Origin: Diaphorobacter limosus
Lineage (GTDB): Bacteria > Pseudomonadota > Gammaproteobacteria > Burkholderiales > Burkholderiaceae_C
Assembly: GCF_033100095.1 (NCBI RefSeq)
Contig: NZ_CP136921.1
Location: 1,892,501 to 1,956,500 of the forward strand
Direction: 5' to 3'
Length of the DNA stretch: 64,000 nucleotides
This document shows, piece after piece, positions 7,937 to 21,887 of this stretch. Numbering within the stretch: the stretch's first letter is position 1; each line of letters begins with the position of its first letter. The notes under the pieces are model-generated. The model was given only the letters and a program-made list of their open reading frames with translations, was not told the DNA's origin and did not search any database. Made by a program: the position numbers and the translations under genes.

Positions 7937-8160
7937 AGTACCTCATCGTGCTGGCGGTGATTGCCGTGGTCTACGCCCTGTGGCGCAGCCAGCGCCAGGT
8001 ACCGCCCAACCGGGGGAGCGCACCGCGCCAGAACCCTGCGCAGCCCCAGGACATGGTGTGCTGCGCGCATTGTGGCGTGCACCTGCCCAAGGGTGAGGCC
8101 TTGCACCAGGGCGGGCACAGCTATTGCAGCCGCGCGCACCAGGATCTGGGCCCCCCCTAA
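7933..8160 (+). CDS. PP0621-family small membrane protein with cysteine motif
   Basis: This 75-residue protein has an N-terminal membrane segment (YLIVLAVIAVVYALW), a polar linker, and a C-terminal metal-type motif (MVCCAHCGVHLPKGEA...YCSRAH). That is the PP0621-family pattern. Its role is unknown. It is translationally coupled to the CcsA-like gene and lies 21 bp before pilS. This order is common in Comamonadaceae. Confidence 0.85.
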   Translation: MKYLIVLAVIAVVYALWRSQRQVPPNRGSAPRQNPAQPQDMVCCAHCGVHLPKGEALHQGGHSYCSRAHQDLGPP

Positions 8161-8181
8161 GAGGGTGAGAGGCGATCCCCC

Positions 8182-9870
8182 ATGCCCGCACTCCAGGCCA
8201 GCCACCCCTCCTTCCAGCGCCTGTGGAAGGCGTTCCTGACGGCCCGCCTGATGGTGGCGCTGGCGCTGCTGTTGCTGCAGCTGCTGGCCATGGCGCTGAA
8301 CCAGACGGGTGTGCTGGCGCCGCTGGGCGTGGCACTGGGCTACTTGCTGGCCACGTCATTGCTGCTGGTATTTGGCGCACGCATGCCACCGGATCCGCGA
8401 CCGGGCCTGCACTGGCTGCCCTCCATTGGCGTGGATCTCGTCCTCATTGCCTTGCTGCAGATGCTGCACCAGTCGGGCAGCATGAACTTCACGCCGCTGT
8501 TTGGCCTGCCCATCCTCATGGCCGCGGTGCTGGGCACGCTGACGCTGGCCCTGGGCACCACGGCGGGGGCCACCCTGCTGCTGCTGGCCTGGGCCTGGTG
8601 GCTGGGCGACCAGGGCGGGGGCGACGCCGCGCAGCGCTACCTGCAAACGGCGCTGACTGGCACGGGCTATTTCTTCATTGCCTATCTGGTGCATCAGCTG
8701 GCCGTCCGCCTGAGCCGCGAGCAACTGGTGGCGCGGCGCAGCCAGATGAATGCGCGCACGCAAAAGGCCGTGAGCGCACTGGTGATGCAGCATGTGGCCG
8801 ACGGCGTGCTGGTGCTCAACCGCCAGGGCCAGGTGCGCCTGGCCAACCCGGCCGCCCTGCTGCTGCTGGGCCCGGACGCCAGAACCAGCACCCCGTTCAT
8901 GCTGACCCATACGCAGGCCTGGAGTCCGCTGATGGAACTGGCGCAGGCATCGTTCGAGCAGGCACAGCCCCAGCATGCCGACGTGAACATCCTGCACGAG
9001 GGGCATAGCCCCATGGGCCTGCGCATACGCACCTGGCTGACGCACGCGCCCGGCGCCTTGGGGGCAGTGGATGAGGAGCCCCTGTGCGTGATGTTTCTGC
9101 ACGACCTGCGCGAGATGGAGGCGCGCCTGCGCACCGAGAAGCTGGCCTCGATGGGCCGCATGTCGGCCGCGGTGGCGCATGAGATACGCAACCCGCTGGC
9201 GGCCATCGTGCAGGCCAACGAGCTGCTGGCCGAGGATCTGCAAGAACCCGGGCAGAAGCGCCTGAGCCACATGATCGGGCAGAACGCGGATCGCCTGGTG
9301 CGCATCACCGAAGATGTGCTGGACATCGCCCGGGTACAGCACCAGATAGGCCAGACCCCGTCCTCCACGCTGGCGCTGAATGCCACGGTGGCACAGACCT
9401 GGCATGACTGGCAGGCCCATGACCCCGCGGGTCGCCAGGGGCAGCTGTTGCTGGGGGCGGGCGAGGTACCGGTGGAGTTCGACCCCGAGCACCTGCGCCG
9501 CGTGCTGGTGAACCTGCTGGACAACGCCCAGCGCTACAAGGGTCCGTACGCCGACTCACTGCAACTGAGCACACGTGCCACAGCCAGCGGGCAAATCGGC
9601 ATACAGGTCTGGAGCGATGGTGCGCCACTGGACAAATCGGTGGAGCGGCATTTGTTCGAGCCGTTTTTCTCGTCCGAGAGCCGCTCCAGCGGCCTGGGCC
9701 TGTACATTTGCCGCCAGCTGTGCCAGCGCCATGGCGCGGCCATCAGCTACCAGCGCAGCACACGCATGCTCGACCGCGGCACGGTGATGGGCAATGCCTT
9801 TACCGTCAGTTTCCGCAGCGCCACCCGCCCCTTTGAAACCGACTCACTGTTCGACATCATCGTGGTCTAA
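8182..9870 (+). CDS. pilS: PilS-type sensor histidine kinase
   Basis: This 562-residue kinase has about six N-terminal membrane segments (roughly residues 18-170). A PAS-like region follows (about 195-300), then HisKA with the phosphoacceptor His333 in MSAAVAHEIRNPLAAI, and an HATPase domain with N box (LVNLLDNAQRY) and G box (SSGLGLYICRQL). The membrane-PAS-kinase layout and the sigma-54 regulator 13 bp downstream match PilS. PilS senses pilin in the membrane and controls pilA. The only caveat is that other NtrB-like kinases share this plan. Confidence 0.88.
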   Translation: MPALQASHPSFQRLWKAFLTARLMVALALLLLQLLAMALNQTGVLAPLGVALGYLLATSLLLVFGARMPPDPRPGLHWLPSIGVDLVLIALLQMLHQSGSMNFTPLFGLPILMAAVLGTLTLALGTTAGATLLLLAWAWWLGDQGGGDAAQRYLQTALTGTGYFFIAYLVHQLAVRLSREQLVARRSQMNARTQKAVSALVMQHVADGVLVLNRQGQVRLANPAALLLLGPDARTSTPFMLTHTQAWSPLMELAQASFEQAQPQHADVNILHEGHSPMGLRIRTWLTHAPGALGAVDEEPLCVMFLHDLREMEARLRTEKLASMGRMSAAVAHEIRNPLAAIVQANELLAEDLQEPGQKRLSHMIGQNADRLVRITEDVLDIARVQHQIGQTPSSTLALNATVAQTWHDWQAHDPAGRQGQLLLGAGEVPVEFDPEHLRRVLVNLLDNAQRYKGPYADSLQLSTRATASGQIGIQVWSDGAPLDKSVERHLFEPFFSSESRSSGLGLYICRQLCQRHGAAISYQRSTRMLDRGTVMGNAFTVSFRSATRPFETDSLFDIIVV

Positions 9871-9883
9871 GCGACCGACATCC

Positions 9884-11351
<1,468 letters not shown>

Positions 11352-11368
<17 letters not shown>

Positions 11369-11942
11369 GCCACAGTGGCGCGCCGGCTGGTACCTGCCGG
11401 CGCGGCGCCTGCCATCGCCCAACCATGGGGCGCGGCCGGCTGGCGCCGTGGTGGATCTGATCGTGGTGCACTCCATCAGCCTGCCGCCCGGCGAATATGG
11501 TGGCAACCAGGTGCAGGAACTGTTCACCAACCGCCTTGACTGGGACGCCCACCCCTACTTTCAGCAGATCCACGGGCTGGAGGTGTCGAGCCATTTCTTC
11601 ATCACCCGCCTGGGCCAGCTCTGGCAGTTCGTGGCCACGGACCGGCGCGCCTGGCATGCGGGCCGATCCCACTACCGTGGGCGCGATGGCTGCAATGACG
11701 ACTCGATCGGCATTGAGCTCGAGGGGCTGGAGGGCCACACCTTCGAAGAGGCACAGTACGCCGCCTTGACCCGGCTGTGCGCGGCGCTGGTGCGGCACCA
11801 CCCCATCGGCTATGTCGCCGGCCACGAACATATCGCCCCCGGGCGCAAGAACGATCCCGGACCGGGCTTTGACTGGCGCCACCTGCGCTCGGCCTTTGCG
11901 GGGTCGGGCATCCTGTTTCCGCCTGCGGCACAGCCAGCCTGA
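11352..11942 (+). CDS. ampD: 1,6-anhydro-N-acetylmuramyl-L-alanine amidase AmpD
   Basis: This cytoplasmic zinc amidase of peptidoglycan recycling is 196 residues long. Expected zinc ligands are present: His40 (LIVVHS), His158 (VAGHEHIAPGRK) and Asp168 (RKNDPGPGFDW). So are catalytic Glu122 (IGIELEG) and Lys166. In other bacteria its substrate pool controls ampC-type beta-lactamase through AmpR; no ampR or ampC is in this window. The ATG lies inside the end of pilR (17-bp overlap), so the two are probably co-transcribed. Confidence 0.95.
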
Positions 11943-12078
11943 CGGGCCTCTGCAGGCCAGAAGCCCTGCCTGCGCACATCTCTGCTGCACCCCACGCCCG
12001 CAAACCCCAACCGCCTGGCGTGGCACCGCTCGTGCGCTTTCTGACAGCGTTTTCGACAACACCCGAAAGTCCGGATAT

Positions 12079-12126
12079 ACACTATATGTAGCGTGTTGAA
12101 TTGAAAGCACACCATATATATAGTGC
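12079..12126 (+). promoter_or_regulatory. Tandem NrdR boxes upstream of nrdA
   Basis: Box 1 (12079-12094, ACACTATATGTAGCGT) and box 2 (12111-12126, ACCATATATATAGTGC) match the NrdR consensus, roughly acaCwAtATaTwGtgt. They are 32 bp apart start to start (three helical turns), the usual arrangement. They lie about 110 bp upstream of the nrdA start. NrdR represses ribonucleotide reductase genes when (d)ATP is high. The rest of 11943-12231 shows no gene. Confidence 0.88.
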
Positions 12127-12231
12127 ACGGTATCGATATGCCGCTGATTTTTCATGCCGACCCGCAAGCGCTTTTTCCGGGCCGACCTCACTTCCCAACT
12201 TCTCCCCCAACATCACTCCCAAGGGCAAGCC

Positions 12232-15108
<2,877 letters not shown>

Positions 15109-15235
15109 CATCAACCGCCAGCGGATGCGCGCAGGCGCATTCCGAGTGCAGTGAAGCAACAAAACACGGCGCAGCAACGCTTCAGTGCTTTTCATTTTGG
15201 AGCACTGCTTTCATAATCCACACACGGGAAATCCT

Positions 15236-16420
15236 ATGCTCACCTGGGACGACGAAGTCAAGCCCTCATCGCAAAACCTCTTCGACGGCGCTCTCGCAAG
15301 CAGCCGCGCCGCAGAGCCGTCGCCAACCGCCTTGGCGGCCCAGACACTGCAACGCGCCACTGGCACCATGGCACACGTGCCCACTGCCGCCGCGGCACAG
15401 CACCGCCGCGTGTCCGCTGTGGACAAGCGCATCATCAACGGCCAGACCGATGTCAATCAGCTGGTGCCGTTCAAGTACAAATGGGCCTGGGAGAAATACC
15501 TGGCCACCTGCGCCAACCACTGGATGCCGCAGGAGATCAACATGACGCGCGACATCGCGCTCTGGAAAGACCCGAACGGCCTGACCGAGGACGAGCGCCG
15601 CATCGTCAAGCGCAACCTGGGCTTCTTCGTCACCGCCGACTCGCTGGCGGCCAACAACATCGTGCTCGGCACCTACCGCCACATCACGGCGCCCGAGTGC
15701 CGCCAGTTTCTGCTGCGCCAGGCCTTTGAGGAAGCCATCCACACCCACGCCTACCAGTACATCGTCGAGTCGCTGGGCCTGGACGAGGGCGAGATCTTCA
15801 ACGCCTACAACGAGATCCAGTCCATCCGTGAGAAGGACGAGTTCCTGATCCCCTTCATCGAGGCGATCATGGATCCGGGCTTCAAGACCGGCTCTCCTGA
15901 GAACGACCAGACGCTGCTGAAAAGCCTGATCGTGTTCGCCTGCCTGATGGAGGGCCTGTTCTTCTACGTGGGTTTCACGCAGATCCTGGCCCTGGGCCGC
16001 CAGAACAAGATGACCGGCGCCGCCGAGCAGTACCAGTACATCCTGCGGGACGAGTCCATGCACTGCAACTTCGGCATCGACCTGATCAACCAGCTCAAGC
16101 TCGAGAACCCGCAGCTGTGGACGGCCGCATTCAAGGAAGAAATCACCGCCCTGTTCCACAAGGCCGTGGATCTGGAATACCGCTATGCCGAGGACACCAT
16201 GCCGCGCGGCGTGCTGGGCATGAATGCCTCCATGTTCAAGGGCTACCTGCGCTACATCGCCAACCGCCGCGCCACACAGATCGGGCTGGAGGCGCTGTTC
16301 CCCAACGAAGAAAACCCCTTCCCCTGGATGAGCGAGATGATCGACCTGAAGAAGGAACGCAACTTCTTCGAGACGCGCGTCATCGAGTACCAGACCGGCG
16401 GGGCCCTGTCCTGGGATTGA
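15236..16420 (+). CDS. nrdB: Ribonucleoside-diphosphate reductase class Ia, beta subunit
   Basis: This ferritin-like di-iron subunit makes the tyrosyl radical used by NrdA. It is 394 residues long. Iron-ligand helices include [15 protein letters not shown] (Glu and His) and [15 protein letters not shown] (Glu and His). The C-terminal tail is acidic and hydrophobic, as needed to bind NrdA. I chose the ATG at 15236 (GGGAA upstream) over one at 15185. It is probably co-transcribed with nrdA. Confidence 0.96.
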   Translation: MLTWDDEVKPSSQNLFDGALASSRAAEPSPTALAAQTLQRATGTMAHVPTAAAAQHRRVSAVDKRIINGQTDVNQLVPFKYKWAWEKYLATCANHWMPQEINMTRDIALWKDPNGLTEDERRIVKRNLGFFVTADSLAANNIVLGTYRHITAPECRQFLLRQAFEEAIHTHAYQYIVESLGLDEGEIFNAYNEIQSIREKDEFLIPFIEAIMDPGFKTGSPENDQTLLKSLIVFACLMEGLFFYVGFTQILALGRQNKMTGAAEQYQYILRDESMHCNFGIDLINQLKLENPQLWTAAFKEEITALFHKAVDLEYRYAEDTMPRGVLGMNASMFKGYLRYIANRRATQIGLEALFPNEENPFPWMSEMIDLKKERNFFETRVIEYQTGGALSWD

Positions 16421-16598
16421 ACCCCATTGTCCAGGCCATGATTTTTCAATCACGCTCCTCGCACCCAGCGCGCTCCAGCGTTGCGGCGCCGGTGCGTCCC
16501 CGCATTCGTGGTGACGAGCAATGTGTCGTTGCCATGGATCGCTGCGCGCCCAATGCAGGCGCTCAGTGCTCTTTGCAAATCGACCCAAGGAGAAAATG

Positions 16599-17171
16599 AT
16601 GGCAACTGCGAAGAAACCCGCCGCCAAGAAGGCAGCTCCCGCGAAGAAAGCCGCTGCACCAGCCAAGAAAGCCGCAGCGCCCGCCAAGAAGGCCGTAGTG
16701 GCCAAGAAGGCAGCCGCACCGGCGAAGAAGGCTGCTGCGCCGGCCAAGAAAGCCGCAGCACCGGCCAAGAAGGCCGTAGTGGCCAAGAAGGCAGCCGCAC
16801 CGGCGAAGAAGGCTGCTGCGCCGGCCAAGAAGGCAGCCGCGCCGGCGAAGAAGGTTGCTGCGCCGGCCAAGAAAGCCGCAGCACCCGCCAAGAAGGCCGT
16901 AGTGGCCAAGAAGGCTGCCGCGCCGGCGAAGAAGGCCGCTGCGCCGGCCAAGAAAGCCGCAGCGCCCGCCAAGAAGGCCGTAGTGGCCAAGAAAGCAGCC
17001 GCGCCCGCAAAGAAGGCTGCGGCACCCGCCAAGAAGGCTCCTGCCGTGAAGAAGGCCCCCGCCGCGAAGAAGGCTGCCGCCAAGGCACCCGCGGCAGCAC
17101 CTGCGCCCGCAGCGCAGACCACGCTGAGCCCTCAGGCGGCATGGCCCTTCCCCACGGGCGGCAAGCCGTAA
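16599..17171 (+). CDS. Histone H1-like Lys/Ala-repeat DNA-binding protein
   Basis: The protein is 190 residues, almost wholly built of Lys, Ala and Pro. It begins MATAKKPAAKKAAPAKKAA, followed by about 25 units of the form AAPAKK, with AVVAKK at four fairly regular places. The tail is AAPAPAAQTTLSPQAAWPFPTGGKP. This is the bacterial histone H1-like type (Bordetella BpH1, AlgP-like), thought to bind and compact DNA non-specifically. AAGGAG lies just upstream. Of two adjacent ATGs, the second (16599) has better spacing. The DNA repeat from about 16640 to 17060 makes length variation likely. Confidence 0.9.
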   Translation: MATAKKPAAKKAAPAKKAAAPAKKAAAPAKKAVVAKKAAAPAKKAAAPAKKAAAPAKKAVVAKKAAAPAKKAAAPAKKAAAPAKKVAAPAKKAAAPAKKAVVAKKAAAPAKKAAAPAKKAAAPAKKAVVAKKAAAPAKKAAAPAKKAPAVKKAPAAKKAAAKAPAAAPAPAAQTTLSPQAAWPFPTGGKP

Positions 17172-17194
17172 GCCACGGCCGGCCCACGCCACGA

Positions 17195-17219
17195 CCCGGT
17201 GCCTGCACCGGGTTTTTTT
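17195..17219. terminator. Rho-independent terminator of the histone-like gene
   Basis: The stem CCCGGTG/CACCGGG has a 4-nt loop and is followed by seven Ts. It sits between the histone-like gene and the 3' end of the convergent kinase gene. Confidence 0.9.
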
Positions 17220-17222
17220 ACG

Positions 17223-18119
17223 TCAATCCGGCGTGAAGTCGAGCTGATAGTTCTGTGGGCCGCGCTGCGCAATCTTCAGCGCCCCAAGGCGATTGCCCAG
17301 CTCGGCGCAGCGCACCAGGGGCCAGCCCTTTTCCAGGCCATACAGCAGGCCACCGCGCCAGGCGTCCCCGCAACCCGTAGGGTCCACGACCTGCGCGGGT
17401 GTCACGGGATCGACCTTGGTTCTGGCGCCTTGCTCCCAGACCTCGCAACCCTCGGCGCCCAGCGTGACGACGAGCCCGGTCACCTGCTGCGACAGTTCTG
17501 CCAGAGACCAGCCCGTGCGGTCGCACAACATCTTGCCCTCGTAGTCGTTGACGGCAATCCACCCGGCCTGCGCAACGAAACGGCGCAGCTCGTCGCCATC
17601 GAACATGGGCAGACCCTGGCCCGGATCGAACACGAAGGGGATGCCCGCCTCGACAAACTGCGCCGCATGCTGGAGCATGGCATCGCGTCCATCGGGGGCG
17701 ATGATGCCGATTCGTGCGCCGGCATCCGGCCCGATGCGGTTGGCGTGCGCCTGCATCATGGCGCCCGGATGGAAGGCGGTGATCTGGTTGTTGTCACGGT
17801 CGGTCATGATCATGGCCTGCGCCGTATAGGTGTCGCCTGCCTGGCCAACGTAGCGGGTATCTATGCCCAGCTGTTGCAGGCGCGCCAGATACTCGCCGCC
17901 ATCGGCGCCCAACATGGCCATGGGCTGGGGATCTCCGCCCAGCAGCTTAAGGCTGTAGGCAATATTGCCGGCACAGCCACCAAAGTCACGGCGCAGTGTG
18001 GGCACAAGGAAGGACACGTTCAGGATATGCAATTGCGCGGGCAATATTTGCTCGGCAAAGCGCCCCTCGAAGGTCATGATGCTGTCAAATGCCAGGGAAC
18101 CGCAGATCAGGGCAGCCAT
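17223..18119 (-). CDS. PfkB-family carbohydrate/nucleoside kinase
   Basis: This 298-residue kinase has the ribokinase/adenosine-kinase fold. It has an N-terminal glycine pair (FGGCAGNIAYSLKLLGG), a central MIMTDRDNNQITAFHPGAM, and the C-terminal signature DPTGCGDAWRGGLLYGL with the catalytic Asp and anion hole. Substrate cannot be read from sequence; related beta-proteobacterial genes are annotated as adenosine kinase-like or carbohydrate kinase. It is 27 bp downstream of the zinc-ribbon membrane protein gene on the same strand. Confidence 0.88.
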   Translation of the reverse strand: MAALICGSLAFDSIMTFEGRFAEQILPAQLHILNVSFLVPTLRRDFGGCAGNIAYSLKLLGGDPQPMAMLGADGGEYLARLQQLGIDTRYVGQAGDTYTAQAMIMTDRDNNQITAFHPGAMMQAHANRIGPDAGARIGIIAPDGRDAMLQHAAQFVEAGIPFVFDPGQGLPMFDGDELRRFVAQAGWIAVNDYEGKMLCDRTGWSLAELSQQVTGLVVTLGAEGCEVWEQGARTKVDPVTPAQVVDPTGCGDAWRGGLLYGLEKGWPLVRCAELGNRLGALKIAQRGPQNYQLDFTPD

Positions 18120-18146
18120 AGGGTCAGGGGTGGGAAGTAAAAAAAC

Positions 18147-19481
18147 TCAGGGGTAAAAGGCCAGCAAGCGATAACCGGCCACCTGCGCCGCACCCTGCAT
18201 GACCTGCATGGGCACAGAGGCGCTCCATGTGGCGCCGGGCGCCAACTGGGCTGGAGCGCCCAATTCGTCACGCAGCAACACACGACGCAGCAAGGTCTGA
18301 TCCTGTGCATCGGTCAATGTCAGCTCCAGTGCGGGCATGGCCACTGCAAACGTCGCATTGTTCTTGATGGCCATTTGCAACTCGTAGCTCGCATCGTCGT
18401 GGCGCGGCTTCAGAAAGGACGAGCTGTCGATCACCACGGCCTCGATGCGCTGTGGCGCGTCCAGGGTGCACCCCAGGGGCTGGCACAGCTGCTCGAGCAA
18501 GGTGCGCATTGCCGGGTTGCGTGCAGCGATCAGTTCGCGCTCTTGCAGCGTCATCTGCAGGCTCAGCGCCAGCAAAAATACCAATCCCAGCATCACCAAG
18601 GCAGCTCGCACCACGGGCTGGCGCCAGAACGCCTTGCGCCGCGCCGTCGCAACAAAGCCGGGTTCTTCGGGCAATGCTGCTGTCTCGGCGTGCGCGGGGT
18701 CGGGGTCGGCAAGAGCGACGGTCGGCATCAGCGCCGCCTCTTCGGCCAGCAGGGGCTCGGGCTGCACAGGCTCCAGCACCTGCAGATCGGGCTGTTCAGC
18801 TTGTGCAGGCTGCTCATCACTGTTCTCGGAAGCCGCTGCGGTGGGCTCCTGCGGCAACGGCGTGGGCGCGCCCTCTGCACCGGCCTCGGGCGCCACGGGT
18901 GCCTCAGCGACGGTGTCCTCCGGCCACCCGGAATCACTCTGCTGCGCACCGGGCAGTTCATAACCCTGGATCTCCTGCAGCGGTGCTGCAGGTGCCATCA
19001 GAGCTTGCGCCGACGATTCCTGCCTGAGCAGGGACGACAGCACAATGGGTTCATGTGTGTCGTCAGCATGGGCGGGCGTACCGGCATGGGCCCGCACCTC
19101 GGCGTACCGCGGCGTGTCCGCACCCTCCGGTACGGCGCCTGTCATGACAGACGGTTGATTAAGTTCCTGCCCTTCCGCTGCCTGCGGTGGCGCCAGATCC
19201 GCGGGCGGCCCTTCGGGCGTGGCCGATGGTTCAGTCCCTCGGGCACTGCCCCAGACATGAACGCTGTCCGGCGTTAGGGCGCCGCTCTGCTGGGGTGCAT
19301 GCAGGCCGTGCAGCGGCATCTCGGGCAACAGGGGTTCGGATTCGTCCATCAGCAAATGCTCGGACGCGTCGAACACCTCCTTGCATTGCCCGCAGCGCAC
19401 CCAGCCGTCAGATATCCGCAGCTGATCGGCAACCACCTTGAAGGCTGTTGCGCAGTGGGGGCAGCGGGTGATCTGGCTCAT
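18147..19481 (-). CDS. DUF3426 zinc-ribbon membrane protein
   Basis: This 444-residue protein has an N-terminal MJ0042-type zinc ribbon (CPHCATAFKVVADQL...VRCGQCKEVFDAS, two CxxC pairs). A long acidic, Pro/Glu/Ala-rich low-complexity region spans about 50-270. One membrane segment follows near 285-310 (ALVMLGLVFLLALSLQM), then a C-terminal DUF3426 domain. Function is unknown. The gene lies between prmA and the PfkB kinase, the usual place in beta-proteobacteria. Confidence 0.88.
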   Translation of the reverse strand: MSQITRCPHCATAFKVVADQLRISDGWVRCGQCKEVFDASEHLLMDESEPLLPEMPLHGLHAPQQSGALTPDSVHVWGSARGTEPSATPEGPPADLAPPQAAEGQELNQPSVMTGAVPEGADTPRYAEVRAHAGTPAHADDTHEPIVLSSLLRQESSAQALMAPAAPLQEIQGYELPGAQQSDSGWPEDTVAEAPVAPEAGAEGAPTPLPQEPTAAASENSDEQPAQAEQPDLQVLEPVQPEPLLAEEAALMPTVALADPDPAHAETAALPEEPGFVATARRKAFWRQPVVRAALVMLGLVFLLALSLQMTLQERELIAARNPAMRTLLEQLCQPLGCTLDAPQRIEAVVIDSSSFLKPRHDDASYELQMAIKNNATFAVAMPALELTLTDAQDQTLLRRVLLRDELGAPAQLAPGATWSASVPMQVMQGAAQVAGYRLLAFYP

Positions 19482-19538
19482 CGGCTGTGGATTGTAGGTG
19501 GCGACCAGAGGCCCACGCGAGGCGCGCGCGCCTGCCGC

Positions 19539-20435
19539 TCAGCGCCGCGCGGTCATCAGAATCCAGCCGTCCTCGCTGTCTGCCACCTGCAGCGGCAGCC
19601 ATGGTGCGTAAGCCTGCTGCAGCTCCTCGGCCTGGCGTTCCAGAATGCCAGCCAGCACCAAATGCCCGCCACGCGCCACATGCGCGCACAACAAGGGCGC
19701 CAGCACCTTCAGCGGCGTGGCAAGAATATTGGCCAGTACCGTTTGATATTCGCCCCGCGCCTGATCCGGCAGGCCGGCGTTCAGCTGCACGCCATTGGCC
19801 TGGGCGTTCTGGCGCGTGGCTTCCACGGCCGCGGCATCAATGTCCACGGCATCGATGTCGGAGGCGCCAAACTTGGCAGCACCCATGGCCAGAATGCCGG
19901 AGCCACAGCCATAGTCGAGCACGCGCCCGAGCGCCCGAACTCCATCAGCACCACCCTGGCGCGCAATCCAGCGCAGGCACATGCGTGTCGTGGGATGGGT
20001 GCCGGTGCCGAAGGCCAAGCCCGGATCCAGCCGAATGCTGCGCAGTGCGGCTGCGGGCAGCTCGTGCCAGGTCGGGACGATCCAGAAGTCCGGCGTGATC
20101 TCCACCGGCTCGAACTGCGACTGCGTCAGCCGCACCCAGTCCTGCTCCTGCACGGCTGCGATACCCAGCACGCTGCAGCCGGCGAAGAAATCCTGCACCT
20201 GCAGCAGCTGCACGGCCTCATCGGCCGCCTGCCGGGTGGCAAACAACGCCGTGATGCGGCTGCGCTGCCAGCCCTCGCGCGGCGCGGGCATGCCGGGCTC
20301 GCCGAACAGCGCCTGCTCGGCATCGGTCTGGGCGTCGGCGTCCTCCACCGACACGCTCAGCGCCTCCAGCGCATCAAAGGCCTCGCTCAGGGTCTCCACC
20401 CGGTCTTCGGGGCATAGCAGGCTCAGTTCAAACAT
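19539..20435 (-). CDS. prmA: Ribosomal protein L11 methyltransferase
   Basis: PrmA trimethylates lysines of ribosomal protein L11 using SAM. The protein is 298 residues long. An N-terminal substrate domain is followed by the methyltransferase core with motif I DYGCGSGILAMGAAKFGA and DIDAVDIDAAAVEATRQN, then NILATPL. The ATG at 20435 (MFELSLLCPE) is preferred over one eight codons upstream because it matches the family start. It lies downstream of accC, separated by a terminator. Confidence 0.95.
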   Translation of the reverse strand: MFELSLLCPEDRVETLSEAFDALEALSVSVEDADAQTDAEQALFGEPGMPAPREGWQRSRITALFATRQAADEAVQLLQVQDFFAGCSVLGIAAVQEQDWVRLTQSQFEPVEITPDFWIVPTWHELPAAALRSIRLDPGLAFGTGTHPTTRMCLRWIARQGGADGVRALGRVLDYGCGSGILAMGAAKFGASDIDAVDIDAAAVEATRQNAQANGVQLNAGLPDQARGEYQTVLANILATPLKVLAPLLCAHVARGGHLVLAGILERQAEELQQAYAPWLPLQVADSEDGWILMTARR

Positions 20436-20464
20436 GGGGCACACCTTCGCGTCGTGCAATCAAG

Positions 20465-20502
20465 AAAAAAAATGCCGGCATCTGTCGCCAGAAGCCGGCA
20501 TT
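20465..20502 (-). terminator. Rho-independent terminator after accC
   Basis: On the minus strand AATGCCGGC and GCCGGCATT form a stem with a 14-nt loop, followed by eight Ts. It separates accBC from prmA. Some read-through may feed prmA, as no clear promoter is seen in the short remaining gap. Confidence 0.9.
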
Positions 20503-20522
20503 GCCGTGAATGGGGCGGGCCA

Positions 20523-21872
20523 TCAGCGCTTGCGCTGCGCCAGCCACTCCTCAAGGTAGTGGATGTTGGTGCCGCCGGCGACGAACTTGGCGTCCACCAG
20601 CAGCTCGCGGTGCAGATCCACATTGGTGTTGATGCCCTCGATCACCGTCTCGGACAGCGCCGTGCGCATGCGCGCCAGGGCCTGCTCCCGCGTGTCGCCA
20701 TGCACGATGATCTTGCCGATCATGGAGTCGTAATTCGGCGGCACGTAGTAGTTGGTGTAGGCATGCGAGTCCACGCGCACACCCGGGCCACCCGGTGCAT
20801 GCCACATGGTGATGCGGCCCGGCGAGGGAATGAACCGGTATGGATCCTCGGCATTCACGCGGCATTCGATGGCGTGGCCCTGGATCTGGATCTGGCGCTG
20901 GGTGAAGGGCAGCTTCTCGCCGGCCGCCACCATGATCTGGGTGCGCACGATGTCCACGCCGGTGATCCACTCGGTGACCGGGTGCTCGACCTGCACGCGG
21001 GTGTTCATCTCGATGAAGTAGAACTCGCCGTTTTCGTACAGGAACTCGAAGGTGCCCGCGCCGCGGTAGCCGATCTTCTTGCAGGCCGCGACGCAACGAT
21101 CGCCGATGCGTTCGATGAGCTTGCGCGGAATGCCCGGGGCCGGCGCCTCTTCGATGACCTTCTGGTGGCGCCGCTGCATGGAGCAGTCACGCTCGCCCAG
21201 GTAGACGGCGTTACGGTGCTTGTCGGCCAGCACCTGGATCTCGATGTGGCGCGGGTTCTGCAGGAACTTTTCCATGTACACGGCCGGGTTGCCAAAGGCC
21301 GCGCCCGCTTCCGCCTTGGTCATCTGCACCGCGTTCACCAGCGCCGCCTCGGTGTGCACCACGCGCATGCCGCGCCCGCCGCCGCCGCCGGCGGCCTTGA
21401 TGATCACCGGATAGCCGATGCTCTTGGCGATGCGGCGGATCTGCACCGGATCCTCGGGCAGCTCGCCGTCCGAGCCCGGCACGCAGGGTACGCCGGCCTT
21501 GATCATGGCCTGTTTGGCCGACACCTTGTCGCCCATGGTGCGGATGTTCTCGGGCGTCGGGCCAATGAACTGGAAACCGCTTTTTTCGACCCGCTCGGCA
21601 AAGTCGGCGTTCTCCGACAGAAAACCATAGCCGGGATGGATGGCCTCGGCATCGGTGACCTCGGCCGCCGAAATGATGGCCGGCATGTTCAGGTAGGACA
21701 GCGGCGAAGGCGCCGGGCCAATGCACACCGCCTCATCGGCCAGCTTGACGTACTTGGCATCCCGGTCGGCCTCGGAATAGACCATCACCGCCTTGATGCC
21801 CAGCTCGCGGCAGGCGCGCTGAATCCGAAGCGCTATCTCACCACGATTGGCGACGAGGATTTTTTTGAACAT
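20523..21872 (-). CDS. accC: Acetyl-CoA carboxylase, biotin carboxylase subunit
   Basis: AccC carboxylates the biotin of AccB in the first step of fatty-acid synthesis. It is 449 residues long, the family norm. It starts [17 protein letters not shown] (biotin carboxylase N-terminal domain). The ATP-grasp domain has the glycine loop [12 protein letters not shown], then [34 protein letters not shown] and a C-terminal domain. accB ends 15 bp upstream, so they form an operon. Confidence 0.98.
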   Translation of the reverse strand: MFKKILVANRGEIALRIQRACRELGIKAVMVYSEADRDAKYVKLADEAVCIGPAPSPLSYLNMPAIISAAEVTDAEAIHPGYGFLSENADFAERVEKSGFQFIGPTPENIRTMGDKVSAKQAMIKAGVPCVPGSDGELPEDPVQIRRIAKSIGYPVIIKAAGGGGGRGMRVVHTEAALVNAVQMTKAEAGAAFGNPAVYMEKFLQNPRHIEIQVLADKHRNAVYLGERDCSMQRRHQKVIEEAPAPGIPRKLIERIGDRCVAACKKIGYRGAGTFEFLYENGEFYFIEMNTRVQVEHPVTEWITGVDIVRTQIMVAAGEKLPFTQRQIQIQGHAIECRVNAEDPYRFIPSPGRITMWHAPGGPGVRVDSHAYTNYYVPPNYDSMIGKIIVHGDTREQALARMRTALSETVIEGINTNVDLHRELLVDAKFVAGGTNIHYLEEWLAQRKR

Positions 21873-21887
21873 AAGCGCAGACCCGCT

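Noticed and set aside
16640..17060. Regular repeats that might suggest a CRISPR array
   Set aside because: There are no unique spacers; the repeats are in-frame codons for AAPAKK.
15266..17122. A 618-codon minus-strand frame rich in Ala/Phe/Gly repeats
   Set aside because: It is the reverse complement of the histone-like repeat and nrdB; the plus-strand genes have proper starts and known motifs.
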